5,523 nucleotides of DNA from Promethearchaeota archaeon (GTDB lineage Archaea > Asgardarchaeota > Lokiarchaeia > Sigyniarchaeales > SOKP01), in contig SDNM01000125.1 in NCBI GenBank assembly GCA_004524385.1, positions 1-5,523 on the forward strand, given 5' to 3'. Positions within the stretch are counted from its first letter, which is position 1. Each line of letters starts with the position of its first letter. Shown here one piece after another: positions 4,256 to 5,523 of the stretch. The notes under the pieces were generated by a model that ran no database searches, was not told the origin of the DNA, and saw only the letters and a list, made by a program, of their open reading frames with translations. The translations under genes were made by a program, and so were the position numbers.

Positions 4256-5523
4256 ATATATGATGTTATTATTATCGGTGGTGGTGTTATTGGTTGCTGT
4301 CTTGCTCGTACTCTTTCAAAATACGACTTAAAAATAGCATTATTAGAAAAAGAAGCCGATATTTCAATGGGAACCACAAAAGGCAATTCTGGGGTTGTTC
4401 ACGCAGGTTATGCTGCCGATAGACAATATGTTAAACGACATTTGAGTATCCATGGGAATAAGTTATTTACTCAAGCTTACAGAGAGCTTAATTTTCCTTT
4501 CTCACGAATAGGATCGTTTGTGGTAGCGATTGATGACAGCCAAATTAAAGACTTAGAAGAAGAACGAAAGAAAGGGATACAGGACGGTGTCCCAAACTTG
4601 GAATTGATCCTTGATAAAAAAAGAATTAAACATATGGAACCCTCCCTCACCGATGATGTGGTAGGCGTATTGCATGCCCCGACCGCAGCACTTGTGAGCC
4701 CTTATGAATTAACATTTGCATTGGCTGAAAATGCTGCAATGAATGGTGTCAAATTTTTCCGAAATAGTGAAGTAATAAAAATAAAACATAGCGATTATGT
4801 TTTCACTGTAAGAACCTTTGAGGCTGAATTCAAATGTCGCAATTTAATAAATGCTGCGGGGCTTTATTCTGCCCACATCTCAAAGATGTTAGGATTAGAT
4901 TATTTTGATATTATGCCTCGAAAGGGAGAATATATTTTATTTGATAGAAATGCCATGCATTTGAATAAAATTTTGTTCCCTATTCCAACCAAAGTTTCAA
5001 AAGGAATATTGGTATGTCCAACCTTACATGGGAATACTTTTGTTGGTCCCAACGCTCAAAATATAAACGATATTGAAGACACATCTACGACAGAAGCAGG
5101 ATTAAAAGAAATTTTAGAAGGCTCCCGAAAATTAGTGCCTAACTTACCGACGAGGGCTTCCATTAAAAATTTTGCTGGATTGAGAGCCGTACCTGATAGT
5201 CATGATTTTATAATTGATAATACAGATATTTACGGATTTATCAATGTCGCGGGAATCTTATCGCCTGGTCTAACGTCTTGTTTTGCAATTGCTGAAAAGG
5301 TAGAAGAGTTTCTTGAATTATTAGGAGTAGGATTGAAGGTCAAAGAAGATTATAATCCAATTCGCCCTAGACCAGAACGATTTAAGGACCTTAGTAAGGA
5401 AGAATTAGATAAGAAGATTCAAGAAGATCCTACATGGGGTAAAATTATATGCCGATGCGAAACCATACCTGAAAAGGAAATTTTAGATGCGATTCATGCT
5501 CCCGTTGGGGCAAGAACTGTTGA
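4253..5523 (+). CDS. FAD-dependent oxidoreductase, GlpA / L-2-hydroxyglutarate oxidase type, C-terminus beyond right edge
   Basis: The 423 visible codons are open to the window edge. The N-terminus has the FAD-binding Rossmann motif GGGVIG (9-14) and the acidic ribose-binding Glu32 at the end of strand 2. GTTKGNSGVVHAGY (40-53) is the conserved block of DAO-type glycerol-3-phosphate dehydrogenases and 2-hydroxyacid oxidases. RKGEYILFD (223-231) and NVAGILSPGLTS (331-342) are further family blocks, the last near the flavin. CRC (Cys400, Cys402) with ETIPEKEILDAI opens a BFD-like [2Fe-2S] domain, whose second Cys pair should lie just past the edge; full proteins are usually about 480-500 residues. 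It likely oxidises glycerol-3-phosphate or an L-2-hydroxyacid and passes electrons to a partner flavoprotein or quinone. No membrane segment is visible. Family is very secure; the substrate is open. Neighbours to the right, such as a GlpB-like or DUF1667 protein or glycerol kinase, would help decide. Confidence 0.92.
   Translation, partial: MIYDVIIIGGGVIGCCLARTLSKYDLKIALLEKEADISMGTTKGNSGVVHAGYAADRQYVKRHLSIHGNKLFTQAYRELNFPFSRIGSFVVAIDDSQIKDLEEERKKGIQDGVPNLELILDKKRIKHMEPSLTDDVVGVLHAPTAALVSPYELTFALAENAAMNGVKFFRNSEVIKIKHSDYVFTVRTFEAEFKCRNLINAAGLYSAHISKMLGLDYFDIMPRKGEYILFDRNAMHLNKILFPIPTKVSKGILVCPTLHGNTFVGPNAQNINDIEDTSTTEAGLKEILEGSRKLVPNLPTRASIKNFAGLRAVPDSHDFIIDNTDIYGFINVAGILSPGLTSCFAIAEKVEEFLELLGVGLKVKEDYNPIRPRPERFKDLSKEELDKKIQEDPTWGKIICRCETIPEKEILDAIHAPVGARTV

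Noticed and set aside
4260..4331. Two adjacent ATG codons opening a 23-codon hydrophobic frame near the oxidoreductase start.
   Set aside because: They are out of frame with the flavoprotein and stop after MMLLLSVVVLLVAV and a few more residues. The repetitive GGT and ATT codons of the FAD motif create this frame by accident. TTG at 4253 is the right start.
2280..5523. A joint pathway of the phosphatase and the glycerol-phosphate-type oxidoreductase.
   Set aside because: The phosphatase is predicted to act outside the cell and the oxidoreductase inside. The genes are separated by another gene and by separate promoters, and neither substrate is known. Adjacency alone is too little.

Overview
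The window looks like a piece of an archaeal chromosome, most plausibly from a low-GC Asgard-type (Lokiarchaeia-like) lineage. The archaeal call is firm. It rests on a complete TFB (archaeal TFIIB) gene and on TATA boxes placed about 28-30 bases before several start codons, as expected for leaderless archaeal mRNAs. The Asgard call is inference. It rests on the strong AT bias, the large AT-rich gaps, a small tail-anchored membrane protein, and a eukaryote-like purple-acid-phosphatase-type surface enzyme rich in N-glycosylation sequons. No hallmark eukaryotic signature protein is present to prove it.

Layout. Positions 1-685 (minus) hold the first 228 codons of an unrecognised, charged, probably all-helical soluble protein that runs off the left edge. 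Positions 838-1746 (minus) hold a full-length but divergent TFB. The 533 bases from 1747 to 2279 are a very AT-rich divergent intergenic region with tandem TATA-like repeats and short hairpins but no convincing gene. Positions 2280-3587 (plus) encode a membrane-anchored, extracytoplasmic metallophosphoesterase of the purple acid phosphatase family. Positions 3795-4103 (plus) encode a 102-residue protein with a single extreme C-terminal membrane helix (tail-anchored), function unknown. From 4253 (plus, TTG start) to the right edge runs an FAD-dependent oxidoreductase of the GlpA/L-2-hydroxyglutarate-oxidase type, cut just inside its C-terminal BFD-like [2Fe-2S] domain.

The genes do not form an obvious operon. 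Most seem to have their own promoter, and the gaps between co-directional genes are 149-207 bases. Expression style is mixed: the left-edge gene, the phosphatase and the tail-anchored gene have leaderless-type promoters, whereas the oxidoreductase has a GGTGG Shine-Dalgarno and a TTG start. I see no mobile element, CRISPR array, tRNA or rRNA. I do not see a clear undescribed multi-gene system. The items most worth a second look are the tail-anchored protein, the TFB with its altered B-reader region, the phosphatase lacking the metal-binding tyrosine of its family, and the structured 533-base gap.
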